64,000 nucleotides of DNA, taken from Streptomyces umbrinus (GTDB taxonomy: Bacteria > Actinomycetota > Actinomycetes > Streptomycetales > Streptomycetaceae). The stretch is from positions 7,688,001 through 7,752,000 of the forward strand of contig NZ_JAUSZI010000002.1 in NCBI RefSeq assembly GCF_030817415.1, read 5' to 3'. The position numbers and the translations under genes were made by a program. Every line of letters starts with the position of its first letter. Position 1 is the stretch's first letter. Shown here piece after piece: positions 1-8,902 of the stretch. The notes beneath the pieces are model-generated. The model did not search any database, was not told the DNA's origin, and worked only from the letters and a program-made list of their open reading frames with translations.

Positions 1-285
1 GTACACGTCACTTCGCCGACCGAGCTGAGCTGGCGCGACTACCCCGGCAACTCCATGTTCCTCACCCTCGGCAACCTCGCCGCCGACCCGCGCGCCGGAC
101 TCCTCTTCCTCGACTGGGAGACGGGCGCCGCGCTCCAGCTCTCCGGCACGGCCCGCACGGAGTTCGCCCCCGACGGCACACGCACCGTCCGCTTCACCGT
201 CGAGGCCGTCGTGGACACGCCCGGGGCGAGCCCGCTGCGCTGGTCGCCGCCCGAATACTCACCGGCGAACCCGACCCTGCCGTAA
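1..285 (+). CDS. PNPOx-family oxidoreductase, C-terminal end (5' truncated by window)
   Basis: Only the last 94 residues are inside the window; the reading frame is open from base 1 to the TAA at 283-285. The pattern DYPGN, then FLTLGNLAADPRAGLLFLDW, then a LQLSGTART stretch is what is seen in the split-barrel FMN-binding fold of pyridoxamine-5'-phosphate-oxidase-like proteins, where GNL and ADPR lie near the flavin. Proteins of this type often carry an N-terminal or C-terminal extra domain, so the full architecture cannot be judged here. The substrate is unknown. It runs in the same direction as the Nudix gene that begins 12 bases after its stop, so the two may be co-transcribed. Confidence 0.7.
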   Translation, partial: VHVTSPTELSWRDYPGNSMFLTLGNLAADPRAGLLFLDWETGAALQLSGTARTEFAPDGTRTVRFTVEAVVDTPGASPLRWSPPEYSPANPTLP

Positions 286-297
286 TAACGTCTGCGC

Positions 298-744
298 ATG
301 CACAAGGAGTTGAGGGTGGCGGCCTACGCCGTATGCGTGCGGGACGATCGGATACTCCTCGCGCGCCTGGTGGAGAAGAACGGCACCAGGCCCTGGACGC
401 TGCCCGGCGGCGGCATGGACCACGGCGAGGACCCGTACGACACCGTGATCCGGGAGGCCGAGGAGGAGACCGGGTACACGGTCGAGCCCCTCGCGCTGCT
501 CGGCGTCGACTCCATCAGGCGCACCTATGCGCGCCGCCTCGGCCCCGCCGCCGACTTCCAGGGCCTGCGGATCGTCTACGAGGTCGGCGTCACCGGCGGG
601 GAACTGCGCCACGAGACGGACGGCTCCACTGACCTGGCGGCCTGGCACCCTCTGGACGAGGTACCTGCCTTGGACCGGGTGGGGCTCGTCGACGTCGGCC
701 TCACACTGTGGCGGGACCGACCGGCGGCGGGGCGCGCCCCGTAA
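298..744 (+). CDS. NUDIX hydrolase
   Basis: 148 residues, a usual length for a single-domain Nudix hydrolase. The Nudix box is complete (G-x5-E-x7-REAEEETG, residues about 38-61), so the Mg-binding Glu residues are present and the protein should hydrolyse a nucleoside diphosphate linked to some moiety X; the substrate cannot be named. The ATG at 298 has no clear ribosome-binding site, while an in-frame GTG at 316 is preceded by AAGGAG at a spacing of 6, so the true protein may start six residues later. The start at 298 is kept because the LRVAAYAV stretch before the fold looks conserved in the family. Confidence 0.85.
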   Translation: MHKELRVAAYAVCVRDDRILLARLVEKNGTRPWTLPGGGMDHGEDPYDTVIREAEEETGYTVEPLALLGVDSIRRTYARRLGPAADFQGLRIVYEVGVTGGELRHETDGSTDLAAWHPLDEVPALDRVGLVDVGLTLWRDRPAAGRAP

Positions 745-1074
745 GGGGCGCGAGGCTGAGCCGATAGGCGGCTCCGCCGCGTGGGCGCGACCAGCCGAAG
801 CGGACCCGCAGATTCATGACCGCACCCCAGCGGAGCGTTCAGGTTCCGTACCCAGCCAGGTGAACTTGGAGTGACCGCCTCCTCTCGGTTCGAAGAGGGC
901 TCGGTGGACGCGGAGGGTAACCAAGATCCACGTACGGTGATCGGCGCTGCCCGTTGCTGTCCAGTTAACGCGCAGGTCACCCCCGGTGCCAACGATCCAG
1001 TATGAGCGGGCAGTTCGCGTGAGCGAACCGCCCGCGACCACTGCTGACGCGTTCGGACCCGGGGAGATCGCGCC
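745..1074. other. 330-bp gap without a convincing gene
   Basis: The first 60 bases hold a degenerate copy of the Streptomyces GC-rich dispersed repeat (GGGGCGCG ... GCGCGACCAGCC, about 742-800). The rest shows no open frame with credible codon use; overlapping open frames here are GC-bias shadows. It presumably carries the promoter of the metallophosphoesterase, but no clear -35/-10 pair is visible. Confidence 0.5.
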
Positions 1075-2824
1075 ATGTCGCGCATACGCTCTGTCGCCAC
1101 CGCCACTGTTCGTGACCGCCGCGCCTTCCTGGCCGCAACCGGGGCGGTGTCCCTCTCCGCGGGCATCGGCCTCGCGCTGCGTCCCGGTTCGGGCGAGGCC
1201 GCCGCGCACACCGCCTCGACCCAGGGGCAGCCCCTCGCGGTCTCCCGCCCTGCGCCGGCCGCGCCGCTGGCCCCGTACACCCGCGGCACCACCCTCTCGA
1301 CGGTCGCGGTCCCGCGCGGCGGCTCCGGCTACCGGCGGCTCGGTGACGGGCCCGCCTGGTCGCGCGTCGTCCGCGGCGATCTGGCCGCGCCCAAGGCCGG
1401 CCGGGGCGAACGGCGCACCGCGCTCGCCGCGTTCGTGCAGTTCACCGACCTGCACCTGGTCGACGTACAGCAACGAGTACCTGCGCTCCCAGACCGCCAG
1501 CGCCTGGCGGCCCCAGGAAGCCCTGTCCGTGCCCGGCGCGGTCTCGCTCGTCGAGCGGGTCAACGCGCTGCGCGGCGCCCCGGTCACCGGCTCGCCGCTG
1601 CACTTCGTGATGACCACCGGCGACAACACCGACAACAACGCCAAGACGGAGCTGGACTGGTTCCTGAAGGTGATGAGCGGCGGCCGGATCACCCCCAACT
1701 CCGGTGACCCGAACCGCTACGAGGGCGTCCAGAACAGCGACCTCAAGCTGTACTGGCAGCCCGACGCGGCCCTGCGCGACGCCGACAAGCAGCTCGGCTT
1801 CCCGCGCATCGACGGCTTCCTCGCCGCCGCGATCCGCGAACTGCGCAGCCCCGGCCTCAACCTGCCCTGGTACTCCACGGTCGGCAACCACGACTCCCTG
1901 CCCGGCGGCTGCTACGCGCCCGGCGACTCCTTCTTCGCCGACTTCGCGGTCGGCGGCAGGAAGCTGATGACCCTCGACGAGTCGGAGGGCGTCGCCATCT
2001 GGAACAACGTCAAGAAGGGCGGCGACCCCAAGGGCGCGGCCTTCAAGGCGATGCTCAAGTCCCAGGCGCGGAGGATGCGTTCCGTCACCCCGGACGAGGG
2101 CCGCGCCCCCTTCACCCCCGCCGAGTACCTCCAGGCCCACCTCGACCCCGCGCACACCGGAGCGGGCCCCATCGGGCACGGCTACTCACAGGCGAACCTC
2201 GCCGCGAAGACGCAATACTACACCTTCCGCATCGCCGACGGCCTGCTCGGCGTCAGCCTCGACAGCACCGACCCGGGCGGCCACTACGAGGGTTCGCTCG
2301 GCACCGCCCAACTGCGGTGGCTGGAGCGCACGTTGAAGGCGGCCGAGAAGAACAAGGAACACGTCATCGTCTTCAGCCACCACACCAGCAAGTCGATGCG
2401 CAACCTCCGCGAGGACCCGGCCCACCCGGGCGAGCGGCGGCACGGCGGCGACGAGGTGCTCGCCCTCCTCGGCAAGTACCGCTCGGTGCTGGCCTGGGTG
2501 AACGGCCACAGCCACAAGAACAAGATCACCCCGCACTCCGCCCCGGACGGCCGCTCCTTCTGGGAGGTCTCCACCGCCTCCCACGTCGACTTCCCGCAGC
2601 TCGCCCGGGTGATCGAGATCGTCGACAACCACGACGGCACGGTCTCCCTGTTCACCACGCTCATCGAGTCCGGCGCCCCGCACGGCACGGACTTCGCCGA
2701 CCTCACCCAGACGGGCCTCGCCGCCCTCTACCGAGAACTCTCCTTCAACGCCCCGGGCGCCCGAACGGACTTGAGCGGCGAGGCGGGAGACCGCAACACG
2801 GAACTGGTGCTGAAGAAGGGCTGA
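1075..2824 (+). pseudogene. Tat-exported metallophosphoesterase (PPA1498/TIGR03767-like), frameshifted
   Basis: ATG at 1075 follows GGGGAGA. The first part reads in the frame of 1075 and encodes a twin-arginine signal (RDRRAFLAATG) and FVQFTDLHLVD, the DxH metal motif. The rest reads in the next frame, from about 1476 to TGA 2822-2824: TTGDNTDN, TVGNHDS, FSHHTS and NGHSHK, the remaining calcineurin-like metallophosphoesterase motifs. The frames meet near 1469-1478, just after the DxH motif. There VDVQ should continue roughly HPLRxEYLRS, but only four bases lie between the CAG codon and the GAG codon where about fifteen are expected, so an 11-base loss explains the break. Either the gene is inactivated in this strain or the sequence has an error. 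An uninterrupted product would be about 585 residues, a secreted phosphoesterase of unknown substrate. Confidence 0.8.
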
Positions 2825-2925
2825 GGCCTTAGCGCCCCTTCGGGGGCGGCCCCTTCAGGGGCGCGGGGAACTGCGCGACAAGCCCCCACCGGCCCGCGCT
2901 CCACGAACAACCTCCTGCAAGCCAC

Positions 2926-3570
2926 TCACGAGTTGTTCAAGTAAGCCAACACCGCAAGCACCCGCCGATGCCCACTGTCACTCGGCGGCAACCCCAACTT
3001 CAAAAACACATTCCCAATGTGCTTGCTGACAGACCGCTCGGTCACGACAAGAGCCTCGGCGATAGCCGAATTCCCGTGCCCTTCAGCCATCAGCTGAAGA
3101 ACCTCCCGCTCACGAGGAGTGAGCGAATCGAGCGGCGAGTCCCGCCGCCGCACAAGCAGCTCGGACACCACCTCGGGGTCCAAGGCCGTACCGCCGGAGG
3201 CAACCCGCTCCAGCGCGTCCAGGAACTCGTCGACCCGCCCCACCCGGTCCTTGAGCAGATAACCGACCCCGCTCGCCCCACCGCCGAGCAACTCCGCGGC
3301 GTACGACTCCTCGACGTACTGCGAGAGCACGAGCACCGGCAGCCCGGGGATCTCCTTGCGGGCCGCGAGCGCCGCGCGCAGCCCCTCGTCGCGGAAGCCG
3401 GGCGGCATCCGGACGTCGAGCACGGCGACATCGGGGCGGTGTGAGAGCAGCGCGGGCAGCACCTCGGGCCCGCTGCCCGCGACGGCCACCACCTCGTGCC
3501 TGGAGGAGGTGAGCAGCAGGACCAGCCCCTCCCGCAACAGGGCGTTGTCCTCGGCGATCACCACACGCAC
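2926..3570 (-). CDS. LuxR/NarL-family response regulator
   Basis: 214 residues. The N-terminal receiver domain has the acidic pair E7/D8, the phosphoacceptor D52 (VLDVRMPP) and the conserved Lys in YLLKDRVG. The C-terminal GerE-type helix-turn-helix starts LTPREREVLQLMAEG and contains the recognition helix of ERSVSKHIGNV. GTG at 3570 is chosen because the receiver fold begins directly there (VRVVIAED). It overlaps the 3' end of the sensor kinase gene by 13 bases, so the two are translationally coupled and form a cognate pair. Its targets are unknown; the genes on either side give no hint. Confidence 0.93.
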   Translation of the reverse strand: MRVVIAEDNALLREGLVLLLTSSRHEVVAVAGSGPEVLPALLSHRPDVAVLDVRMPPGFRDEGLRAALAARKEIPGLPVLVLSQYVEESYAAELLGGGASGVGYLLKDRVGRVDEFLDALERVASGGTALDPEVVSELLVRRRDSPLDSLTPREREVLQLMAEGHGNSAIAEALVVTERSVSKHIGNVFLKLGLPPSDSGHRRVLAVLAYLNNS

Positions 3571-4727
3571 GGCAGCTCCACTTCGATCACGGTCGGGCCC
3601 CCGGCGGGGCTGGTCAGCCGCAGGGTCCCGTCGAGCGCGGCGACGCGCCGCTGCATACCGAGCAGCCCGGAACCCCCGGCCTCGTCGGCACCGCCCCGGC
3701 CCCCGTCGCGTACGGTCACCCACAACCCCTTGCCGGTACGGACGAGGCCGACCTCGGCCCGCTCCGCGCCGCTGTGCTTGGCGGCGTTCGTCAGCGACTC
3801 GGCGACGACGAAGTACGCGGCGGCCTCGACCGCCGCCGGGGCCCGCGCCCCGTCCCGCTCGCTGTCGGCGTCCTCCAGGCCGTCCACGGTCACGGCCACG
3901 TCCAGGCCGCTGCTCGCGGCGAGCGCCCGGACCGCGCCGGCGAGACCGCGGTCGGTGAGGATCGGCGGGTGGATGCCCCGTACGACGTGCCGCAGCTCGG
4001 TCAGAGCCTCCTCGGCCTGGTCCTGGGCGTCGTCGAGGAGCCTGCGCGCGGCCTCGGGATCACGGTCGTACGCCCGCTTGGCCAGCCCGATCCGCATCGA
4101 CAGCGAGACCAGCCGGGCCTGTGTGCCGTCGTGAAGGTCCCGCTCGATGCGCCGCAGCTCGGCGCCGTGCGCGGCGATCGCGCCGGCCCGGGTCTCGGTC
4201 AGCTCCTCGACCCGCACGGCGAGCTCCGCCTTGGGGGAGGGCTTGAGCAGGGCGGTCGACCACTTGGCGTCGAGGTCCGCGAGCCGGCCGATCAACGGCA
4301 GCACGACGGCCTCGCGGCGCAGCAACCCGCACCACACACCGTCGACGAGCAGTCCCAGCGGCCACAGCGGGATCGCCAGATACGGCAGGCAGCCGTAGGC
4401 GTAATAGGCGACCATCCAGCGCAGATCGGTGAAGGTGCCCGGATCCCGCACGACCGTACGCACCCGCTCGCGCACCGTGCCCTCGACGGGCTGGTAGGCC
4501 TCGGGGATCTCCTGGCCCGTCCACGCGGCCACCATGCGCCGCTTGGCCCCGGCGATCCGGCGCACCAGCAGCACGGTCTCGGGCAACAGCCCGATGGCGA
4601 CCACGCTGACCGCGCCGATGGCCCCGATCAGCAGGACCGTGATGAAGAGGTACGAGCCGAAGGACAGCACGGCGGCAGGCGCGAGCCGGCGTGTGGCCCG
4701 CGCGGCCTCCCGGACTGTCTTCCGCAT
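3558..4727 (-). CDS. Membrane sensor histidine kinase (HisKA_3 type) with Sensor domain
   Basis: 389 residues. Residues about 15-55 and 105-137 form paired hydrophobic segments of the kind found in the PF13796 'putative sensor' domain of Streptomyces kinases. The dimerisation/phosphoacceptor helix is ELRRIERDLHDGTQ with H199, the NarL-type HisKA_3 signature. A HATPase_c domain follows, with an N-box in ESLTNAAKHS and a G-box in GGSGLLGMQRRV. It should autophosphorylate and pass the phosphate to the overlapping response regulator (3570-2926). ATG 4727 is chosen since the longer upstream frame is Arg/Gly-rich, runs into an imperfect tandem repeat and has no membrane character. The signal is unknown. 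Confidence 0.93.
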   Translation of the reverse strand: MRKTVREAARATRRLAPAAVLSFGSYLFITVLLIGAIGAVSVVAIGLLPETVLLVRRIAGAKRRMVAAWTGQEIPEAYQPVEGTVRERVRTVVRDPGTFTDLRWMVAYYAYGCLPYLAIPLWPLGLLVDGVWCGLLRREAVVLPLIGRLADLDAKWSTALLKPSPKAELAVRVEELTETRAGAIAAHGAELRRIERDLHDGTQARLVSLSMRIGLAKRAYDRDPEAARRLLDDAQDQAEEALTELRHVVRGIHPPILTDRGLAGAVRALAASSGLDVAVTVDGLEDADSERDGARAPAAVEAAAYFVVAESLTNAAKHSGAERAEVGLVRTGKGLWVTVRDGGRGGADEAGGSGLLGMQRRVAALDGTLRLTSPAGGPTVIEVELPCVW

Positions 4728-4779
4728 GGCGATCAGAGTAGGCGAACGGGCGCACATGCGGACGCGTGGCCACCTTCCT

Positions 4780-4868
4780 TTGATCAGCGGACACCTTCCC
4801 TTGACCTGCGGGCACCTCGCCGCTGACCTGCGGCGGCCTCCCTGCCGGCCTGCGGGCGCCTCCCCGCG
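4780..4868. repeat. Four imperfect tandem repeats of 21-23 bp upstream of the kinase gene
   Basis: Four diverged units run head to tail: 4780-4800, 4801-4823, 4824-4845 and 4846-4868, each with a core like TTGACCTGCGGGCACCT. They lie 50-140 bp upstream of the kinase start, in the 318-bp space between the two-component operon and the small membrane protein gene. They could be binding sites for a regulator or a variable tandem repeat. Confidence 0.5.
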
Positions 4869-5045
4869 ACGAGCCCCTGCCTCTCCGTCACGGCCGACGG
4901 CCGGCCCGCCCGTGGTGTAGCCCGCTACACCTCCGGTTCGGGAGGGCACTCCCTCGTGGCGGGCGGCGGATCCCGGGATCGTTGATCTCAGTTGATCCCA
5001 GTCGATCGCGGGAGTTCCCAGCTCCCCACCCGGAAGGAAACTCCC

Positions 5046-5246
5046 ATGAAGGCGCTGCTCTCCTCGAAGCCGGTCCTGTGGTTCCTGTTCCTGTTCAACC
5101 TCGTCGTCGCCGCGGCCGCGCCCTTCGTCGTGGACGGCTCGCAGGGCGTGCTGACCGCCGTCGGCATGGGCGTCGTCTCTCTCGGGGCGGGCCTGAGCCT
5201 CCTCAAGGGCCGCGGGCAGGGGCAGGGGCAGGGCCAGCAGGCCTGA
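5046..5246 (+). CDS. Small hydrophobic protein, function unknown
   Basis: 66 residues. ATG 5046 has AAGGAAA seven bases upstream. Two hydrophobic stretches are visible: about residues 9-28 (PVLWFLFLFNLVVAAAAPF) and 34-53, followed by a short hydrophilic tail of alternating Gly and Gln. That suggests a two-span membrane protein. I do not recognise a family. The next gene, a secreted serine hydrolase, starts 144 bases downstream on the same strand, so a shared transcript is possible but not shown. Confidence 0.65.
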   Translation: MKALLSSKPVLWFLFLFNLVVAAAAPFVVDGSQGVLTAVGMGVVSLGAGLSLLKGRGQGQGQGQQA

Positions 5247-5390
5247 GCCATGCAGGCAGGCGGGCCGAGCTGTTCCAGAAGGGCCGAAACCCGCTCAACC
5301 GCCGCAGTCGCAGGCAACCCGTACGACATGCCACCGGGTCCCTCCCGTCGGTGCACCACGACGGACACGACGGATGGGACACGACGACAC

Positions 5391-6572
5391 ATGACTGCAT
5401 CCCGCACGCTGCGCCTCGGACTGACGAGCGCGGCCGCACTGGTCGCGGCCTCGCTCACGGCTCCGGTGGCCATGGCCGCCCCGGCCTCCTCCTCGGCCTC
5501 GTCCCCGTCCCCGGCCCCGCTCGGAGACCACGCCGCGACCCAGCGGGCGATGGACGCCGCCGTGCAGGACGGCGTCCCCGGTGTGGCCGGGCAGGCGAAG
5601 GACAAGTACGGGACCTGGAAGGGCACTTCGGGCATCGGCAACCTCAAGACGAAGCAGCCGCGCTCCGCCCACGACCGCTACCGCGTCGGCAGCATCACCA
5701 AGACGTTCGTGTCGACGGTGCTGCTCCAACTGGAGGCGGAGGGACGGTTCTCGCTCGACGACAAGGTGGAGAAGTGGTTGCCGGGCGTGGTCCGCGGCAA
5801 CGGCCACGACGGCAGCCGGATCACGCTCCGCCAGCTCCTGAACCACACCAGCGGGATCTTCAACTACACCGACGACGAGGACTTCGGCCGGACCTACTTC
5901 CTGAAGGACGGCTTCTTCGAGCACCGCTTCGACCGGCTGTCGCCCGCGCAGCTCGTGAAGGTCGCCACGGCCCACAAGCCGGACTTCGAGCCGGGCACCT
6001 CCTGGAACTACTCCAACACCAACTACGTACTCGCCGGAATGGTGATCGAGAAGGCCACGGGCCACACGTACGGGGACGAGGTCGGGCAGCGCATCATCGA
6101 GCCGCTCGGCCTGCGCGCCACCACGGTCCCCGGCACGAACCCGCACGTGCCCCGGCCCAGCAGCCGGGCCTACGGCAAGCTCGCCGAGACGGCGACCGGC
6201 CCGACCTACGACGTCACGGAGCTCAACCCCTCCCTCGCCTCCGCGGCGGGCGAGATGATCTCCGACTCGGGCGACCTCAACCGCTTCTACTCGGCGCTGC
6301 TGCGAGGCAAGCTGCTGCCGAAGAAGCAGCTCACCGAGATGAAGACCACCATCAAGGTCGACGCGATTCCGAACGCCGGCTACGGCCTCGGTCTCATGGA
6401 ACGCAAACTGAGCTGCGGCGTCGTCGTCTGGGGCCACGGCGGCGGCATCCACGGCTCGAACTCGGAGGCCGTCACGACGGCGGACGGCCGCCACTCCCTC
6501 GCCTTCAACTTCAACGGCGACTGGTCGGGGGACAGCGACGCGGTGATCGAGGCGGAGTTCTGCGCCGAGTAA
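5391..6572 (+). CDS. Secreted serine hydrolase, beta-lactamase/D-Ala-D-Ala carboxypeptidase fold
   Basis: 393 residues. A Sec signal peptide is clear (basic n-region, hydrophobic core, AMA-AP cleavage at about residue 29-30). The class C beta-lactamase/DD-peptidase motifs are in order: SxxK as SITK in RVGSITKTF, YxN as YSN in WNYSNTNYVLAG, and HGG as GHGGGIHGS, replacing KTG. The enzyme is therefore exported and should act on a D-Ala-D-Ala-like amide or an ester; similar Streptomyces proteins include the R61 DD-peptidase, which has the same overall architecture. ATG 5391 was chosen because it starts the signal peptide. Whether it is a peptidase, esterase or lactamase cannot be told. Confidence 0.88.
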   Translation: MTASRTLRLGLTSAAALVAASLTAPVAMAAPASSSASSPSPAPLGDHAATQRAMDAAVQDGVPGVAGQAKDKYGTWKGTSGIGNLKTKQPRSAHDRYRVGSITKTFVSTVLLQLEAEGRFSLDDKVEKWLPGVVRGNGHDGSRITLRQLLNHTSGIFNYTDDEDFGRTYFLKDGFFEHRFDRLSPAQLVKVATAHKPDFEPGTSWNYSNTNYVLAGMVIEKATGHTYGDEVGQRIIEPLGLRATTVPGTNPHVPRPSSRAYGKLAETATGPTYDVTELNPSLASAAGEMISDSGDLNRFYSALLRGKLLPKKQLTEMKTTIKVDAIPNAGYGLGLMERKLSCGVVVWGHGGGIHGSNSEAVTTADGRHSLAFNFNGDWSGDSDAVIEAEFCAE

Positions 6573-6675
6573 CCGCCCCGACGGACGGTGGGCCGGGTGA
6601 GCGCGCACAGGGCCGCTTGCCCGTTCCCGGGAACCGCTCAGGACCCGGCACAGCCGAAAGTCCTCGGGCTCGCGC

Positions 6676-7209
6676 TCAGGCTCCGGACGCGGCCCGCAGC
6701 AGGCGGAGCTGCCCGATCTCGGCGGCGTTCTTCATGAGCTCGGAGTTCACCCAGCCGGCCATGTGGGCGACGGTGTGCTCCGGATCGTTCTGCCACGGGA
6801 ACGGAGCGACGGCGTCCAACTCGGCGTCCGTGAACCGCTCCAGCACCGCCAGCCACTCCTCACGCAGTCCGCGCAGCCACGCGACGGCGGCCTTCCCTTC
6901 CCCCGGCCACACGATCTCGGTCCGCTCCCGCGGCACCCGCCCCCGGGCGTGATCGACGGCCACACTCCACCACCACCCGATGTGCCAGCTCACCCACCCG
7001 ATGGTGGGAACCGGAATCGGGTCGGGCTCGGCATCCGCCCAGTCCGCCACCCACCGCCCATCACCATCACCATCCGGACGCACCGTCCAGCAGAGCGGCC
7101 CGGGCTCCCACAGGAAGTCCTCGTCCTCCAGCCGCTCCAGGTGGTACTCGAACAACGACCACGTCAGCTCGAACTGCCAGCGCAACAGCTCACAACGGGA
7201 AACAGTCAC
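6676..7209 (-). CDS. DinB-like (DinB_2/YfiT-type) protein
   Basis: 177 residues from GTG 7209. It has a four-helix-bundle character with regularly spaced His residues typical of the DinB/YfiT metal-binding fold: EYHLERL near the start, SWHIGWWWSVAVDH in the middle and HTVAHMAGWV near the end. Members of this superfamily include thiol-dependent S-transferases (mycothiol or bacillithiol), and in actinobacteria many are suspected to use mycothiol, but no substrate can be given here. It is convergent with the serine hydrolase gene and divergent from the lipase-like gene; about 100 bp separate the stop codons of the convergent pair. Confidence 0.8.
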   Translation of the reverse strand: MTVSRCELLRWQFELTWSLFEYHLERLEDEDFLWEPGPLCWTVRPDGDGDGRWVADWADAEPDPIPVPTIGWVSWHIGWWWSVAVDHARGRVPRERTEIVWPGEGKAAVAWLRGLREEWLAVLERFTDAELDAVAPFPWQNDPEHTVAHMAGWVNSELMKNAAEIGQLRLLRAASGA

Positions 7210-7349
7210 CGGGCGACCCTGACATGCCGTCGCTCCTGCCGGGAAACGGTTATCCGAGGGCGTACGCAGACCGCCCCGGACGATCCGGCGCAATCGTGCA
7301 GGCTGCGAACTATCCTGCTGCGCACGTGGATTGAGAGCTCGGGGGAAGC

Positions 7350-8757
7350 GTGGCAGCGAAGTCATCCGCGCAATGGGTGCCGCCTGCGCGCCCTGCGCGA
7401 CCGGCGTCATCCGTACCGACGGGACCGGGCCATCGCGACGCGGTCCTCGTCCTGCCCGGGATCATGGGCAGCGAGCTGGTGGAGAGCGCGACCGGCCGTG
7501 TCCTGTGGGGCGGTTCGGACCTCCGTCGGTACGGCAGTGCCTGGGCGTTTGGCGGCTCGCTCTCGGCCCTCCACGTGACGGACGAGGAACGCGCGGGCGT
7601 GACCGGGCGCATCCGCGCGACCCGGCTGCTCCGCTTCCCCGCCCGTGCTGCGGGGCTTCGAGCCGTACACCAAGCTCCTGGCGGGCACCCGGCGCGTGGC
7701 GGCCCACCCCGACGCGGTACGGGAGTTCGCGTACGACTGGCGCCTGTCGACCGAGCGCGCGGCCGCCCGTCTGGCGGAGGCGGCGGACGACCACCTGCGG
7801 GCCTGGCGTGCCCACCCGCACGGCAGCCGGGACGCCCGGCTCACCCTCGTGGCCCACTCCATGGGCGGCCTGGTCGCCCGCTTCTTCATGACCGCGCTGG
7901 GCGGGGTCCGTGACGTCCGCACCCTGATCACCTTGGGCACGCCCTTCCACGGCTCGGTCCAGGCCGCGGGCCTGCTCGGCTCGGGCAGCGGCACCCCGCT
8001 GCCGCTGCCCCGCCGCCGGCTGCGTGCCCTGGCCCGCACCCTGCCCGGTCTGTACGAGCTGCTGCCCGGCTACCGCTGTGTGGAGGACCCCACCGGTGAC
8101 TTCCGCCGCCTCACTCCGGCCGACGTCGAATCCCTCGGCGGAGACCGGGAGCTGGCCCAGCAGTCGCTCGACCGCAGGGAGAAGCTGAACGAGTCGGATG
8201 CCGGCACCCTCCCCCAACTGCGCGCGGTGGTCGGTGTCGGCCAGCGCACCCCACAGAGCCTGACCCTCGCGGACGGCACGGCGGAACTGCGCGAGTACGT
8301 CCCGGACGGCGACACCCGGCTCGACCGCCGCGGCGACGGAACGGTGTACCGGGAGGCGGCGACACCGGCCGGTCGCACCCCTTCTACCTCCCCCCAGAGC
8401 CATGGCGCCCTCGCCCGCAGCGAGGAGGCGGTCGCGTTCACCGGCTCGGTCCTGACCGAACGCCCACTGGGCCCGCCCCTCGGCGCGACCGAACTGGGCC
8501 TGTACGTACCGGATGTGGCGACGGCACGTGAACCCTGCCCGGTCGAGGTCGACCTGGTGGACAACCCGGTCGCCGTCGAACTCCAGGTCATCGACGTCTC
8601 CGAGAACCTGGAGATCGACCGCCCGCGCCTGTCCCGCCGCGACGGCCGCCTGCGCGCCGACGTACGGCTCCCGTGGCCGGGCCTGTTCCGCGTCGAGGCG
8701 AAGTGCGGCGGCTTCTCGGCTGTGAGCCAACTCGTCCTGGCGGTCGCCGGTGACTGA
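7350..8757 (+). pseudogene. LCAT/lipase-like alpha/beta hydrolase with a +1 frameshift
   Basis: GTG 7350 follows GGGGGAAG. The first 97 codons read VLVLPGIMGSELVES and RIRATRLLRFPA in the frame of 7350. From 7645 the gene continues in another frame with LRGFEPYTKLLAG, AYDWRLS, the nucleophile elbow VAHSMGGLVARFF and LITLGTPFHGS, up to TGA at 8755-8757. The junction lies in a C run (7642-7644, GCCCGTG): removing one C restores a continuous protein of about 468 residues. This matches lecithin:cholesterol acyltransferase-like esterases/lipases of actinobacteria; the last 100 residues look like an extra beta-rich domain. Either a sequencing error in a GC run or a real inactivating insertion is possible. 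Confidence 0.8.
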
Positions 8758-8902
8758 GTTCAGGGGACCGCACTCGCGCCACCCCGGCGCCTCGCGTCGC
8801 CCCGGCCGGTAATTCGATGTCCGGGCGGGCCCCGCAGCGGGATCATGAAGGCTCGGGCCCAACCGCCCGCCCGCACCCCCGACGCCCAAGGAGCCGCTCG
8901 AC

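Noticed and set aside
4982..6952. 656-codon open frame on the plus strand covering the serine hydrolase region
   Set aside because: A different frame from the hydrolase, which has a signal peptide and catalytic motifs; this frame is an Arg-rich shadow.
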